From the NCBI RefSeq assembly GCF_014203045.1, contig NZ_JACHIF010000008.1, positions 124,001 to 188,000 of the forward strand: a stretch of 64,000 nucleotides of DNA, read 5' to 3'. A model generated the notes under the pieces. The model made no database searches and was not told the origin of the DNA. It worked only from the letters and a program-made list of their open reading frames with translations. Position numbers and translations under genes: made by a program. This document shows, in pieces, positions 24,970 to 33,583 of the stretch. Source of the DNA: Prosthecobacter dejongeii (lineage in GTDB: Bacteria > Verrucomicrobiota > Verrucomicrobiia > Verrucomicrobiales > Verrucomicrobiaceae). Position 1 is the first letter of the stretch, and each line of letters opens with the position of its first letter.

Positions 24970-25980
24970 ATGAGTTTACCGATGTTGAAGTGGGCAGTCA
25001 TGGGGCTGTTGTTAATTCAGAATGCTTTTGGCTGTCTCTGGGACAAAGACACGCTTGATGCTGAACGCGCTCGTTTCCCCGGTATCGGGGTTTTGATCAG
25101 CGGAAGCTTTGCCCGCCACTCAAAAGAGTTTCATCAGTGGCGCATTCAGCAGCGTGAGAAAGACATCGCTTCAGATCAATCCTTGCCAATTCACTTGGAT
25201 GACTTGGCCGTTTCCCAACACAAACTGGGGGATCATCAGGCGGCCATTCAGACGATGTTACGTAAAGACAAACTGATCCCGGGTTTGTATGAGACGTACT
25301 CAAACCTTGGCACCTTTTATATTTACACCGGAGATCTCAAAGAAGCCCTCCGTTACATCGACAAAGCTCTCGCCATCAATGCCAATGCCCACTTTGGTCG
25401 CGAGAAGTATCAAAAGTGGTTAGTGGAATGGATTCTGGAAACTCGCGCCACGCCGCCCGAACCGGAAGGACCTTCGGAGATCGGTTATGGTGGTATTCCA
25501 GGGTTTGCCTCTTTTGTCGCCAGAATGGAAGCTGGAGGGATGCCTGCCAGCCGCACACAAAGTTTGACGCTCAGCACCAAACAACGGGCTGATGCCATCC
25601 GTGGCGTGACGGGCATGATCTTCTTTGCTGACTATGACAATCCATTGCTACAGGAAGCTCTGGGAGATCTTCTCATTGCCGGAGACATCCGGGATAATGC
25701 GGCAAACCTCGCCAGTCTTTGCTACATGCACGCCGCTTTGAAAGCCCCGAATGAAACGGAAAAAGCGCGTCTCATGAAGAAGTGTGAATTGAGTGGTCGT
25801 GTTTCTTATGGGTTCGATCTCAAGAAAGTCGAAACTAGCCTCAAGACTGCCCTCAAAAAGGGGGCGGAGTATCAGGAGTCCGTTCGCCAAGATGAAGTGA
25901 AATGGATTGCCGAGGGCCATGACGCCTCGGCTGAGTTTCAGAAAAAGTATCTGGTCCCGTCGTCACCAGAGGTGAAATAA
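24970..25980 (+). CDS. Exported TPR-repeat protein
   Basis: A 336-residue protein with a hydrophobic N-terminus (residues 4-21, ending NAFGC), which could be a signal peptide or, given the cysteine, a lipoprotein signal. Residues about 80-160 contain two to three tetratricopeptide repeats, clearest in YSNLGTFYIYTGDLKEALRYIDKA. The C-terminal half has helical segments and no recognised motif. TPR proteins scaffold other proteins. Lying between sulfatases 1 and 2 on the same strand, it may be part of their expression unit, but a functional link is only guessed. Confidence 0.7.
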   Translation: MSLPMLKWAVMGLLLIQNAFGCLWDKDTLDAERARFPGIGVLISGSFARHSKEFHQWRIQQREKDIASDQSLPIHLDDLAVSQHKLGDHQAAIQTMLRKDKLIPGLYETYSNLGTFYIYTGDLKEALRYIDKALAINANAHFGREKYQKWLVEWILETRATPPEPEGPSEIGYGGIPGFASFVARMEAGGMPASRTQSLTLSTKQRADAIRGVTGMIFFADYDNPLLQEALGDLLIAGDIRDNAANLASLCYMHAALKAPNETEKARLMKKCELSGRVSYGFDLKKVETSLKTALKKGAEYQESVRQDEVKWIAEGHDASAEFQKKYLVPSSPEVK

Positions 25981-26072
25981 CAAGATGATCTAAATTCATG
26001 CACTTGCATTCCAGATAGGCAGCGGTGCCTTTTTCATTGGCAAGATGGGGGTAGATGCTTCGTGATAAGGAA

Positions 26073-27806
26073 ATGCGATTCTTTCTGCTCTTCGGATTCT
26101 TTTTAACCATCCTGTCCACCCATGGGGCAGATCGGCCTAACATCATCCTCATCATGGCGGATGACATGGGTTACTCCGACTTGGGTTGTTTTGGCAGCGA
26201 GATTGATACACCGAACCTGGATGCTTTGGCCAAGGGAGGCGTGCGCTTCACTCAGTTTTACAACACCGCCCGCTGCTGCCCCACCCGCGCGGCTTTGCTC
26301 ACCGGTTTGTATCCGCATCAGGCAGGCATCGGCCACATGATGGATGACAAAGGCCTGCCAGGTTATCGTGGCGAACTGAGCCGGGATGCCGTGACCATCG
26401 CAGAAGTGCTCAAGCCTGCAGGTTATCGCACCTACATGGCTGGAAAATGGCACGTCACCAAAAAAGTGAACCCTCTGGTTGCCGATGCCAAAGAAAACTG
26501 GCCTCTCCAGCGCGGGTTCGATCGTTTTTATGGCACCATTCATGGTGCAGGCAGCTATTTTGATCCCAACACGCTCACCCGTGATAACGAATTCATCTCC
26601 CCCTTTGCCGATAAGGATTATCAGCCCAAGTCTTTCTACTACACCGATGCCATTGCTGACCACGCCACACGCTTTGTGGCAGATCATGCGCGAGATCACC
26701 AGGCGCAGCCTTTTTTCATGTATGTGGCCATGACGGCGCCTCACTGGCCCATGCACGCAAAGCCAGAAGACATGGCCAAATACAAGGGCAAATATGATGG
26801 GGGTTATGATGCCATCCGCGCGGCCCGCGTAGAGAAGATGAAAAAACTGAGGCTCCTGCCGCCAAGTTGGCAGGTGACTGCGCAAGCAGGCGGATCTTGG
26901 AGCACGGTGAAAAATCGCGAGTTCGAAACCCGCTGCATGGAAGTCTTTGCGGCGATGATTGACTGCATGGACCAAGGCATCGGCCGTCTCGTAGCTGAAC
27001 TCAAAAAGCAGGGGCAGTATGAAAATACTCTGATTCTTTTCTTCCAGGATAACGGCGGTTGTGCCGAAGGCATGGGGCGCAACGGCCCCCTTAAACCGCG
27101 TGCCTCACAACCCACTTTACCCGCAATGGCGGCTACCGATTTACAGCCAGACATGATCCCCAAACAAACCCGGGATGGTTACCCGATGCGCCAGGGTTAT
27201 GGCATCCTTCCTGGGGGGGCGGATACCTATCACGGTTACGGTGAAGCATGGGCGAATGTCAGCAACACACCCTTTCGAGAATACAAGCACTGGGTGCATG
27301 AAGGCGGGATCAGCACGCCTCTCGTGGCTCATTGGCCAAAGGGCATCCCGGCTGGGCGTCATAATGCACTGGAGACTCAGCCTGCCCACCTCATTGATCT
27401 CATGGCCACCTGTGTGGATGTCGCCGGGGCTCGTTACCCCACGCAGCATGCTGGGCAGAAGATTAAGCCTGTCGAAGGCGTGAGTCTGCACCCGGCTCTC
27501 AAAGGTGAATCGATTGGCCGCAAGGAGCCCATCTTCTTTGAGCATGAAGGCAACCGGGCTGTGCGTGATGGTATCTGGAAACTCGTCGCCAAAGGCCCGC
27601 AGGGTGCTTGGGAACTTTACAATATGGAGGCTGATCGCACAGAACAGCATGACCTCGCTGCGAGTGAGCCAGAACGCGTGAAAGCTATGGCGAACCAATG
27701 GGAAACCTGGGCCAAACGTGCCCAAGTCATCCCCTGGATTTGGGGTTTGCCGCATGGTGACCCTTTGCCTAACAAAAAAGGTAAGAAGGGTAAAAAGAAA
27801 GTCTGA
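26073..27806 (+). CDS. Secreted arylsulfatase (sulfatase 2)
   Basis: A 577-residue exported sulfatase. The signal peptide covers residues 1-19 (ending THGA), and ATG at 26073 follows AAGGA, preferred to ATG at 26055. Metal-site acids are in IMADDMGYSDLG. The signature is C68-C-P-T-R72, with AALLTGLYPH after it, the form typical of aryl- and N-acetylgalactosamine-type sulfatases. The PLKP and FFQDNGG segments agree. The C-terminus ends in a lysine run (KKGKKGKKKV). The stop is 2 bases from the start of sulfatase 3, so the two are surely cotranscribed. Confidence 0.93.
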   Translation: MRFFLLFGFFLTILSTHGADRPNIILIMADDMGYSDLGCFGSEIDTPNLDALAKGGVRFTQFYNTARCCPTRAALLTGLYPHQAGIGHMMDDKGLPGYRGELSRDAVTIAEVLKPAGYRTYMAGKWHVTKKVNPLVADAKENWPLQRGFDRFYGTIHGAGSYFDPNTLTRDNEFISPFADKDYQPKSFYYTDAIADHATRFVADHARDHQAQPFFMYVAMTAPHWPMHAKPEDMAKYKGKYDGGYDAIRAARVEKMKKLRLLPPSWQVTAQAGGSWSTVKNREFETRCMEVFAAMIDCMDQGIGRLVAELKKQGQYENTLILFFQDNGGCAEGMGRNGPLKPRASQPTLPAMAATDLQPDMIPKQTRDGYPMRQGYGILPGGADTYHGYGEAWANVSNTPFREYKHWVHEGGISTPLVAHWPKGIPAGRHNALETQPAHLIDLMATCVDVAGARYPTQHAGQKIKPVEGVSLHPALKGESIGRKEPIFFEHEGNRAVRDGIWKLVAKGPQGAWELYNMEADRTEQHDLAASEPERVKAMANQWETWAKRAQVIPWIWGLPHGDPLPNKKGKKGKKKV

Positions 27807-27808
27807 AT

Positions 27809-29308
27809 ATGCACCGCCTTCTTTGCTTTCTCTTCGTCCTTGCCACGCTGCATGCAGCGGCGAGTGCTTCTGAGCGCCCCCATATCTTGCTGATTTGTGT
27901 GGATGATCTCAAGCCTGCCATCGGCTGTTACGGTGACCCCCTCGCCCAGACGCCGAATCTCGACCGCCTCGCTGCACGTGGAATGAGGTTTGATCTCGCC
28001 TACTGCAATCAGGCCGTTTGTGCGCCATCGAGAAACAATCTGTTGTTAGGTTCTCGATCTACCTCCTTAGGCATTTACAATCTCAGCGATAACTTTCGCC
28101 AAGCTGTGCCAGGCGCGGTGACTTTACCCCAGTATTTCAAATCCCACGGCTGGCACACGGAAGCCATTGGCAAGATTCTCCACACGGGACATGGCAATCA
28201 TGACGACGAGATTTCCTGGAGCGTGCCACCCATCAAAGAAAAGGTGATCGAATACCTGGACCCTGCGAATTCAGCCGATGGCAAACTCACTCGTGAAGAA
28301 GCCTACTTTACGAACCAAGAGCTTAACAATATCCGTGACTTACCACGCGGAGCTGCTTGGGAAAATCAGGATGTGCCGGACAATGCTTATGCAGATGGTC
28401 GCATCGCGGATGCCGCCATTCAGCGGCTGCGGAAAATCAAAGAAAAGCCAGAACAGCGCGTTTTCCTTGCCTTAGGTTTTGTGAAGCCTCACCTGCCATT
28501 CACAGCGCCCAAGAAATATTGGGACATGCATGATCGGGATGCTTTCACTCTACCCAAAAGGGTCACTCCGCCTGAGGGAGCACCCGTGTATGCTGGAAAG
28601 ACTTTGGGAGAACTGAACAACTACGCGCCCATCCCTGAAAACCCACCTCTAACGCCAGAAATCAAGCGCACGCTCCTGCATGGCTATTATGCGGCCGTGA
28701 GTTTTATGGATGCCCAACTGGGCCGCGTCTTGGATGAACTGGATGCTCAAGGTTTAGCCCAAAAAACCATCATTGTGCTGTGGGGGGATCACGGTTGGCA
28801 CCTGGGCGACCATGGCATGTGGACGAAGCACACCAACTATGAGCAGGCCAATCGCATTCCCCTCATCTTCATCGCTCCAGACATTGCAGCTCCCGCCTCT
28901 TCGACCCGCCAGCCGGCTGAGACGGTGGACGTCCTGCCAACATTGGTGGAGCTTGCTGGCTTGCCTCCCCACACAGGGCCCCAGCCTCTGGACGGAACCA
29001 GTCTTGTACCGGTATTGCGCGATCCTTCCATGCGTGTCCGCGACCATGCTACCCACGCCTTCCCGCGCCAACGCGAAGGGAAACCCATCATCGGCCGTGC
29101 CATCCGCACAGAGCGTTATCGTCTGGTGGAGTGGAAGCAACCTGGGGCTGCTGCAAACATGGCAGACATAGAGCTTTACGATTACCAAGAAGATCCGCAG
29201 GAGACCCGTAATATGGCTCCTTTGCAGCCAGCGGTTGTCGCAGAACTGCGCGCTATTTTAGACCGTCAACCAGAGGCGAAAATGAAGCCTAACCCAAAGA
29301 AGAAATAG
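27809..29308 (+). CDS. Secreted sulfatase 3, iduronate-2-sulfatase-like
   Basis: A 499-residue exported sulfatase resembling iduronate-2-sulfatases. The signal peptide ends near residue 20 (AAASA). ICVDDLKPAIGCYGD carries the metal-site aspartates and is diagnostic of this subgroup, and the modification site is C71-A-P-S-R75. LWGDHGWHLGDHGMWTKHTNYEQA in the second half is the classical subgroup motif for the rest of the active site. By analogy it removes 2-O-sulfate from a uronic or related sugar. It lies between sulfatases 2 and 4 with gaps of 2 and 4 bases. Confidence 0.93.
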   Translation: MHRLLCFLFVLATLHAAASASERPHILLICVDDLKPAIGCYGDPLAQTPNLDRLAARGMRFDLAYCNQAVCAPSRNNLLLGSRSTSLGIYNLSDNFRQAVPGAVTLPQYFKSHGWHTEAIGKILHTGHGNHDDEISWSVPPIKEKVIEYLDPANSADGKLTREEAYFTNQELNNIRDLPRGAAWENQDVPDNAYADGRIADAAIQRLRKIKEKPEQRVFLALGFVKPHLPFTAPKKYWDMHDRDAFTLPKRVTPPEGAPVYAGKTLGELNNYAPIPENPPLTPEIKRTLLHGYYAAVSFMDAQLGRVLDELDAQGLAQKTIIVLWGDHGWHLGDHGMWTKHTNYEQANRIPLIFIAPDIAAPASSTRQPAETVDVLPTLVELAGLPPHTGPQPLDGTSLVPVLRDPSMRVRDHATHAFPRQREGKPIIGRAIRTERYRLVEWKQPGAAANMADIELYDYQEDPQETRNMAPLQPAVVAELRAILDRQPEAKMKPNPKKK

Positions 29309-29312
29309 ATTT

Positions 29313-30722
29313 GTGAAAGTCATTGGTTTTTTATTATGGCTGTTAATCGTATCCACGGTTTCAGCGCAGGCGAAGCCCAATATCCTCCTCATTCTGGCGG
29401 ATGATTGCACCTACAATGATCTGCCCGTGTATGGCGGTGTGAACGCCAAGACACCGAACATTGATTCGTTGGCGTCTCAAGGACTCACCTTTAATCGCGC
29501 CTATGTGAGTGAGGCTATTTGTCAGCCTTGCCGAGCAGAGCTATACACCGGCCAGTATCCCATGCGAAATGGCTGCGCTTGGAATCACAGTGCCAGTCGT
29601 CCCGGGACTCGCAGTCTGCCTCACCACCTAGCACCTCTAGGGTACCGCATCGGTTTGGCAGGTAAGTCACATGTGCTGCCTGAAGCATCCTTTCCTTTTG
29701 AATCCGTTCCAGGGTTCGACCCCAGTTGTGTCCGGAATCCCACCCAGGCGCATGATCTTGCAGGTGCCCGTGAATTTATGGGACGCAAACAGGATGAGCC
29801 CTTTTGTCTCGTCATTGCGTTGGTGGACCCGCATGTCCCTTGGGTCATGGGAGATGCCACAAAGTATCCTCCCAAGAAGATCCAACTTCCGCCTAACATT
29901 GCGGATACACCCAAGACTCGTGATGACTTCAGTCGTTACCTCGCTGAGATCACCTACATGGATGGGCAAGTCGGGGAGATACTCTCGCTGCTCAAAGAGT
30001 CCGGCCAGGAACAAAACACCCTGGTTCTGTTCTCGTCCGAACAAGGCTCCCAGTTCCCGGGCAACAAGTGGACGAATTGGGATACCGGTCTGCATACTGC
30101 TCTGATCGCCCGTTGGCCTGGGCAAATTCTGCCTGGCCAGCGCACGGATGCCCTGGTGCAGTATGCCGATGTGGCTCCCACCTTGGTAGATCTGGCAGGA
30201 GGGAAGGGGAGCGAGAACGCTTTTGATGGTCAGAGCTTTGCGGCCGTTCTTCGTGGCGAAAAAAAAGATCACCGCGCTTTCGCCTATGGCTTGCATAACA
30301 ATATCCCCGAAGGTCCAGCTTATCCGATTCGCACGGTAACGGATGGTGAGTATCGCTACATTCGCAATTTGACGCCTAACGATCTTTATGTTGAAAAGCA
30401 CATTATGGGGATTCAGGGCAATGGTGCTTTAAACAATGCCTATTGGCCTACCTGGGTCAATTTTGCTTCAGATAATCCGGCGATTTACGCCTTAGTGAAA
30501 CGCTACGTCTTGCGCCCTGCTGAGGAGGTTTACCACACGGCTTCAGATCCCTTTGAGAGGATTAACCTCGCTGATGACCCTCCGCACAGAGCTATCCGCA
30601 CACGCCTTGCGGGTGAGCTAGACCGCTGGCTTCTGGAACAGGGAGATCCAGGCATTCCGCAAGACACGAAGGAGGCCCATCAGGCCGCTAAACGTGGTGA
30701 GCACCTTTTCCCGAAGCCTTGA
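29313..30722 (+). CDS. Secreted sulfatase 4 (C-Q-P-C-R type)
   Basis: A 469-residue exported sulfatase starting with GTG at 29313, four bases after the stop of sulfatase 3. The signal peptide ends near residue 18 (TVSA). Metal acids are in ILADDCTYNDLPVYGG and the modification site is C70-Q-P-C-R74, followed by AELYTGQYPMRNG. This is the heparan-N-sulfatase-like form, with a cysteine in the fourth position. SEQGSQFPGNKW further on fits the active site of that group. N- or O-sulfoglucosamine release is a reasonable guess. It ends the sulfatase operon. Confidence 0.92.
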   Translation: MKVIGFLLWLLIVSTVSAQAKPNILLILADDCTYNDLPVYGGVNAKTPNIDSLASQGLTFNRAYVSEAICQPCRAELYTGQYPMRNGCAWNHSASRPGTRSLPHHLAPLGYRIGLAGKSHVLPEASFPFESVPGFDPSCVRNPTQAHDLAGAREFMGRKQDEPFCLVIALVDPHVPWVMGDATKYPPKKIQLPPNIADTPKTRDDFSRYLAEITYMDGQVGEILSLLKESGQEQNTLVLFSSEQGSQFPGNKWTNWDTGLHTALIARWPGQILPGQRTDALVQYADVAPTLVDLAGGKGSENAFDGQSFAAVLRGEKKDHRAFAYGLHNNIPEGPAYPIRTVTDGEYRYIRNLTPNDLYVEKHIMGIQGNGALNNAYWPTWVNFASDNPAIYALVKRYVLRPAEEVYHTASDPFERINLADDPPHRAIRTRLAGELDRWLLEQGDPGIPQDTKEAHQAAKRGEHLFPKP

Positions 30723-30793
30723 GAGAGTTCACGCTTTTATCTTGCTGAACGATTACCTTTGCGACAGCATCGCCGCCTTTCCCCCACGCTCTC

Positions 30794-31186
30794 ATGCTCA
30801 AGAAAAACTGGTATCTCTTCACTCCTCTGTTTCTCATTGCCATCCCTGTGGCGATTTATTTCTATTATGCCTCCAGCATGGGTTACAACACCACGGATGC
30901 GATGAATGCGACCAAGTACTTCCTGGTTTCTGGCACACGCTACGCCATGGATTACAATGAGGTGAATTTCAATCGGTTGCAGCCTGGCATGGATGGTCGG
31001 CAGGTTTATCAGATCATGGGAAAGCAGCCCTCTGAACGGCTGGAAAACGATTCCCGGTGGGTGTATGCCCTCGCTAAGCCAGGGGCTCGTGCTTACCATG
31101 AGCGCGTCGTCATCATGGAGCGAGATAAGCAGAATGTGCCTCGGGTGAAGGAACTGGTGCGTCGTTTCCACGCACCCGGTCAGTAA
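30794..31186 (+). CDS. BamE/SmpA-like membrane-anchored protein
   Basis: A 130-residue protein with one N-terminal membrane helix (residues about 7-26, WYLFTPLFLIAIPVAIYFYY). The rest looks like a small alpha-beta domain of BamE/SmpA type: FNRLQPGMDGRQVYQIMGKQPSERL, a central aromatic VYAL, and ERVVIMERD. In BamE this domain binds outer-membrane assembly factors; here it is tethered to the inner membrane rather than a lipoprotein. The match is by pattern and not strong. It is followed after 55 bases by the LysM lipoprotein gene. Confidence 0.6.
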   Translation: MLKKNWYLFTPLFLIAIPVAIYFYYASSMGYNTTDAMNATKYFLVSGTRYAMDYNEVNFNRLQPGMDGRQVYQIMGKQPSERLENDSRWVYALAKPGARAYHERVVIMERDKQNVPRVKELVRRFHAPGQ

Positions 31187-31241
31187 ACTCGCGCTTGCTC
31201 CCAGTTGCGGGGGAGCTCCATTGCGTCCAATCTTTGCCACG

Positions 31242-31733
31242 ATGTCCTTTCTCCGTGTTACTTCTTTCCTAGGGGCTCTGGTCTTGCCTCTACTTATGGC
31301 CTCTTGCGGCTCTTCACAGCCACGTGGATTGCCACGCAAGCTGCCTGTGATTAATTTGAATGGTTCTCCGCAGACTCCGCCGCACTCCATGGAGAAAAAG
31401 GATTATCCCTTTGATCCCAATGGAAACTATGTGACGGCTTGGGCAGCGGAGGGGGAGCGCGCGGCTTCAGATGATGATGTGGCTCGATGGCAGTCCTCTC
31501 ATGGTGGAAGTGTTTCTCGCAAACAGCCTTCTCCAGTGATGAAGGTGTCGTCCAAAAAGAAGACTGCCAGCACCAAATCCAAAGGTGGCAGCTCCTCTTA
31601 CACCATCAAGGCGGGTGATAATCTGGGGGCGATCGCTCGCAAAAACAATACCACCGTGGCGAAGATCAAAGCCGCCAACGGTCTGAAGTCTGACATGATA
31701 CGTGCGGGAAAAACACTGAAGATCCCGCGCTAA
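31242..31733 (+). CDS. LysM-domain lipoprotein
   Basis: A 163-residue predicted lipoprotein. The signal sequence ends in the lipobox LMASC, with the lipidated cysteine near residue 22, then a Ser/Pro/Lys-rich linker. The last 45 residues are a LysM domain (YTIKAGDNLGAIARKNNTTVAKIKAANGL through AGKTLKIPR), which binds peptidoglycan N-acetylglucosamine. ATG at 31242 is preferred over 31221 because it starts at a lipoprotein-like MSFLRVTSFLG. It probably anchors between outer membrane and wall. A textbook terminator follows. Confidence 0.9.
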   Translation: MSFLRVTSFLGALVLPLLMASCGSSQPRGLPRKLPVINLNGSPQTPPHSMEKKDYPFDPNGNYVTAWAAEGERAASDDDVARWQSSHGGSVSRKQPSPVMKVSSKKKTASTKSKGGSSSYTIKAGDNLGAIARKNNTTVAKIKAANGLKSDMIRAGKTLKIPR

Positions 31734-31744
31734 TTTTGAGCCGG

Positions 31745-31774
31745 AGCCACCCTAGAATGGGTGGCTTCTTTTTT
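31745..31774 (+). terminator. Intrinsic terminator after the LysM lipoprotein gene
   Basis: AGCCACCC at 31745-31752 and GGGTGGCT at 31759-31766 form a perfect 8-base stem with a 6-base loop. TCTTTTTT follows. The convergent ABC gene ends at 31788. Confidence 0.95.
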
Positions 31775-31787
31775 GAATACCCCTGCC

Positions 31788-32468
31788 TTATCGAAGGCTG
31801 CCTTCGTGGAGGTACAGGGTGCGTCCCATGCGCGCGGCTTGGGCGGGATGGTGCGTCACCATCACCAAAGTTGTTCCAGTGGTCCTCTGAAGCTCCAAAA
31901 GAAGACTGGTGAGAGACTCGGCATTCTTTTCGTCCAGCGCACCCGTAGGCTCATCTGCGAGGATCAGCTTCGGCTCATTGATGAGTGCCCGGACCACCGC
32001 CACGCGCTGACGCTCGCCGCCTGATAGTTGGGCTGGTTTCCAGCTCAGGCGATCTTGAAGACCGACTGAACGGAGGAGACCTTCTGCTCTTTTTTTTAGG
32101 GTGGCAGCATCCGGCTTGGTTTTGAGTGCAAGCGTAGGAAGAAGCACATTTTCCAGGACACTGCACTGCGGCATGAGATGATGCAGTTGAAAAATGAAGC
32201 CTATTTTTTCACTGCGTAGTGTGGCCAACTGCGCCGGGCTGCATCCAGAAAGAGGGTGCCCATCCAGAGTGTATTCTCCCTGATCGGGGATATCCAGTGT
32301 GCCTAGGATGTTCAGGAGCGTGCTTTTACCGCAGCCTGAAGGGCCCACAATGGCCACCGATTCGCCGGCCTGAATGTTCAAGGATACATCGCGCAGCACG
32401 GGCACCACATTGCCGCTACCGGGTTCGCGGTAAGACTTCGAAAGGTGGGTAAGGGTGATCAAAGACAT
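31788..32468 (-). CDS. LolD/MacB-like ABC transporter ATPase
   Basis: A 226-residue ABC ATPase of the LolD/MacB/FtsE type. Walker A is GPSGCGKST near residues 43-51, the Q-loop FIFQLHHLMP, the signature LSGGERQRV and Walker B LILADEPTGALD, all intact. The insertion HHLMPQCSVLENVLLP is typical of LolD, which works with LolC/E to release lipoproteins. No permease gene is adjacent, so the membrane partner is elsewhere. ATG at 32468 (MSLITL) is preferred to 32540. It follows the AraC gene on the same strand after 84 bases. Confidence 0.9.
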   Translation of the reverse strand: MSLITLTHLSKSYREPGSGNVVPVLRDVSLNIQAGESVAIVGPSGCGKSTLLNILGTLDIPDQGEYTLDGHPLSGCSPAQLATLRSEKIGFIFQLHHLMPQCSVLENVLLPTLALKTKPDAATLKKRAEGLLRSVGLQDRLSWKPAQLSGGERQRVAVVRALINEPKLILADEPTGALDEKNAESLTSLLLELQRTTGTTLVMVTHHPAQAARMGRTLYLHEGSLR

Positions 32469-32552
32469 GAGGCTAACACAAAGGTAGAAGGTGGCAGGGT
32501 GGCTGCAAAGAGGAAACGTTTGAAAAGCCCATGGAAGCACAAGCTTCTTTAT

Positions 32553-33434
32553 TTACGCCCCTTCCAAGCCCAGCCCTTCACGGAAAGCCGTAGGAGTCAT
32601 CCCCGCGTGTCTTCGAAACCAAGCCGTAAAATGGGGCGGATGCCGAAAGCCCAGGGCAAAAGCGATCTCTTTCAGTGCTGTGTCTTCATGGGTCAACCTT
32701 TGGCGGGCAAGTTCTAGCCGTCGTCTTTCTTGATAACGCTGGGCTGTCATCCCGAGTTCCTGCTTGAGCAATTCATGCACGCGACGAGACGTCAAATTCA
32801 CTCGCTGCGCCGCTTCTTCAAGATCCAAGGGTCGATTCAGGGGAGCCGCTTGCAACCAACGATGTAGATGTTGCAGCCTTCGATCTCCAGCTCCGGGCCG
32901 ATTCATCGGCTTGATACCCTGTTGATCCAATGTTCTCACATAATGGGCGAACCATGTACGAAAAGCTGCCTCCTGCATGGCCCAGTCCTTCAGTTCACGG
33001 TCTGCAACCTCCGTTGCTTTCGCATAGGAGACCCGCTTCTGCTGGCCATGAATCTCTCTGAAAAGGCGACGCGTTGCGAGGTGAAGGTCCTTGATCTCTT
33101 CGGTCGGCAGCGCAGAGTTTAGTCCCGTGAGATACACGGGTAACCCCTCAGGCCACAGGCTACGAAACCCCACCGAAAGCAGTCGGGTCTTGGGCTGAAA
33201 CCACTGTTGGCGAAGGCCGGGAGCTGAAAAAAAGGCATAGCCCTCCGGCACCTCGGTTTCGATCTTGCCCACCCGAATTTTCACCCCGCCACTTTCCACA
33301 AAAAAGAGACCTGCAGGCACGGTGATCTCCTGCGACCACATTAGCACACGAGGGGCGATGCCGTGATACACCCAGAGCCATTCGCAGGTGATGCCCTGCC
33401 ATAAGGCGGCTGGTAAAAGGGGCGAGTGAGGCAT
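32553..33434 (-). CDS. AraC-family transcriptional regulator
   Basis: A 293-residue regulator. Residues about 190-293 form the double HTH of the AraC/XylS family: LEEAAQRVNLTSRRVHELLKQELGM, then ALKEIAFALGFRHPPHFTAWFRRHAGMTP with the usual F-x-R-x-F/W register. The first 130 residues are beta-rich (FFVESGGVKIRVGK) and may be a cupin-like sensor. It is divergent from the large secreted protein at 33584, with 150 bases between the starts, so it may control that gene and itself. The ligand is unknown. ATG at 33434 is preferred over 33470. Confidence 0.9.
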   Translation of the reverse strand: MPHSPLLPAALWQGITCEWLWVYHGIAPRVLMWSQEITVPAGLFFVESGGVKIRVGKIETEVPEGYAFFSAPGLRQQWFQPKTRLLSVGFRSLWPEGLPVYLTGLNSALPTEEIKDLHLATRRLFREIHGQQKRVSYAKATEVADRELKDWAMQEAAFRTWFAHYVRTLDQQGIKPMNRPGAGDRRLQHLHRWLQAAPLNRPLDLEEAAQRVNLTSRRVHELLKQELGMTAQRYQERRRLELARQRLTHEDTALKEIAFALGFRHPPHFTAWFRRHAGMTPTAFREGLGLEGA

Positions 33435-33583
33435 GGTTAAGAAACGGAGCGCAGGTGATAATCTCTGCAACCGTAGAGTGTTAGCAGAAGCAGAGCACCG
33501 TCGTGCAAAGCTGTAAGGGATTTCATCGCTGTGTAAGCTTCCTGTCTTGTCACGAGGTTAACAATCATGCCAAAAGTCTAGTC

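Noticed and set aside
26103-26975. Leftward frame of 290 codons over sulfatase 2
   Set aside because: It is opposite a well-supported sulfatase, with no recognised domain.
30028-30043. Second LexA-like palindrome (TGTTC-N6-GAACA)
   Set aside because: The spacer is six bases rather than four, and it lies inside the sulfatase 4 coding region.
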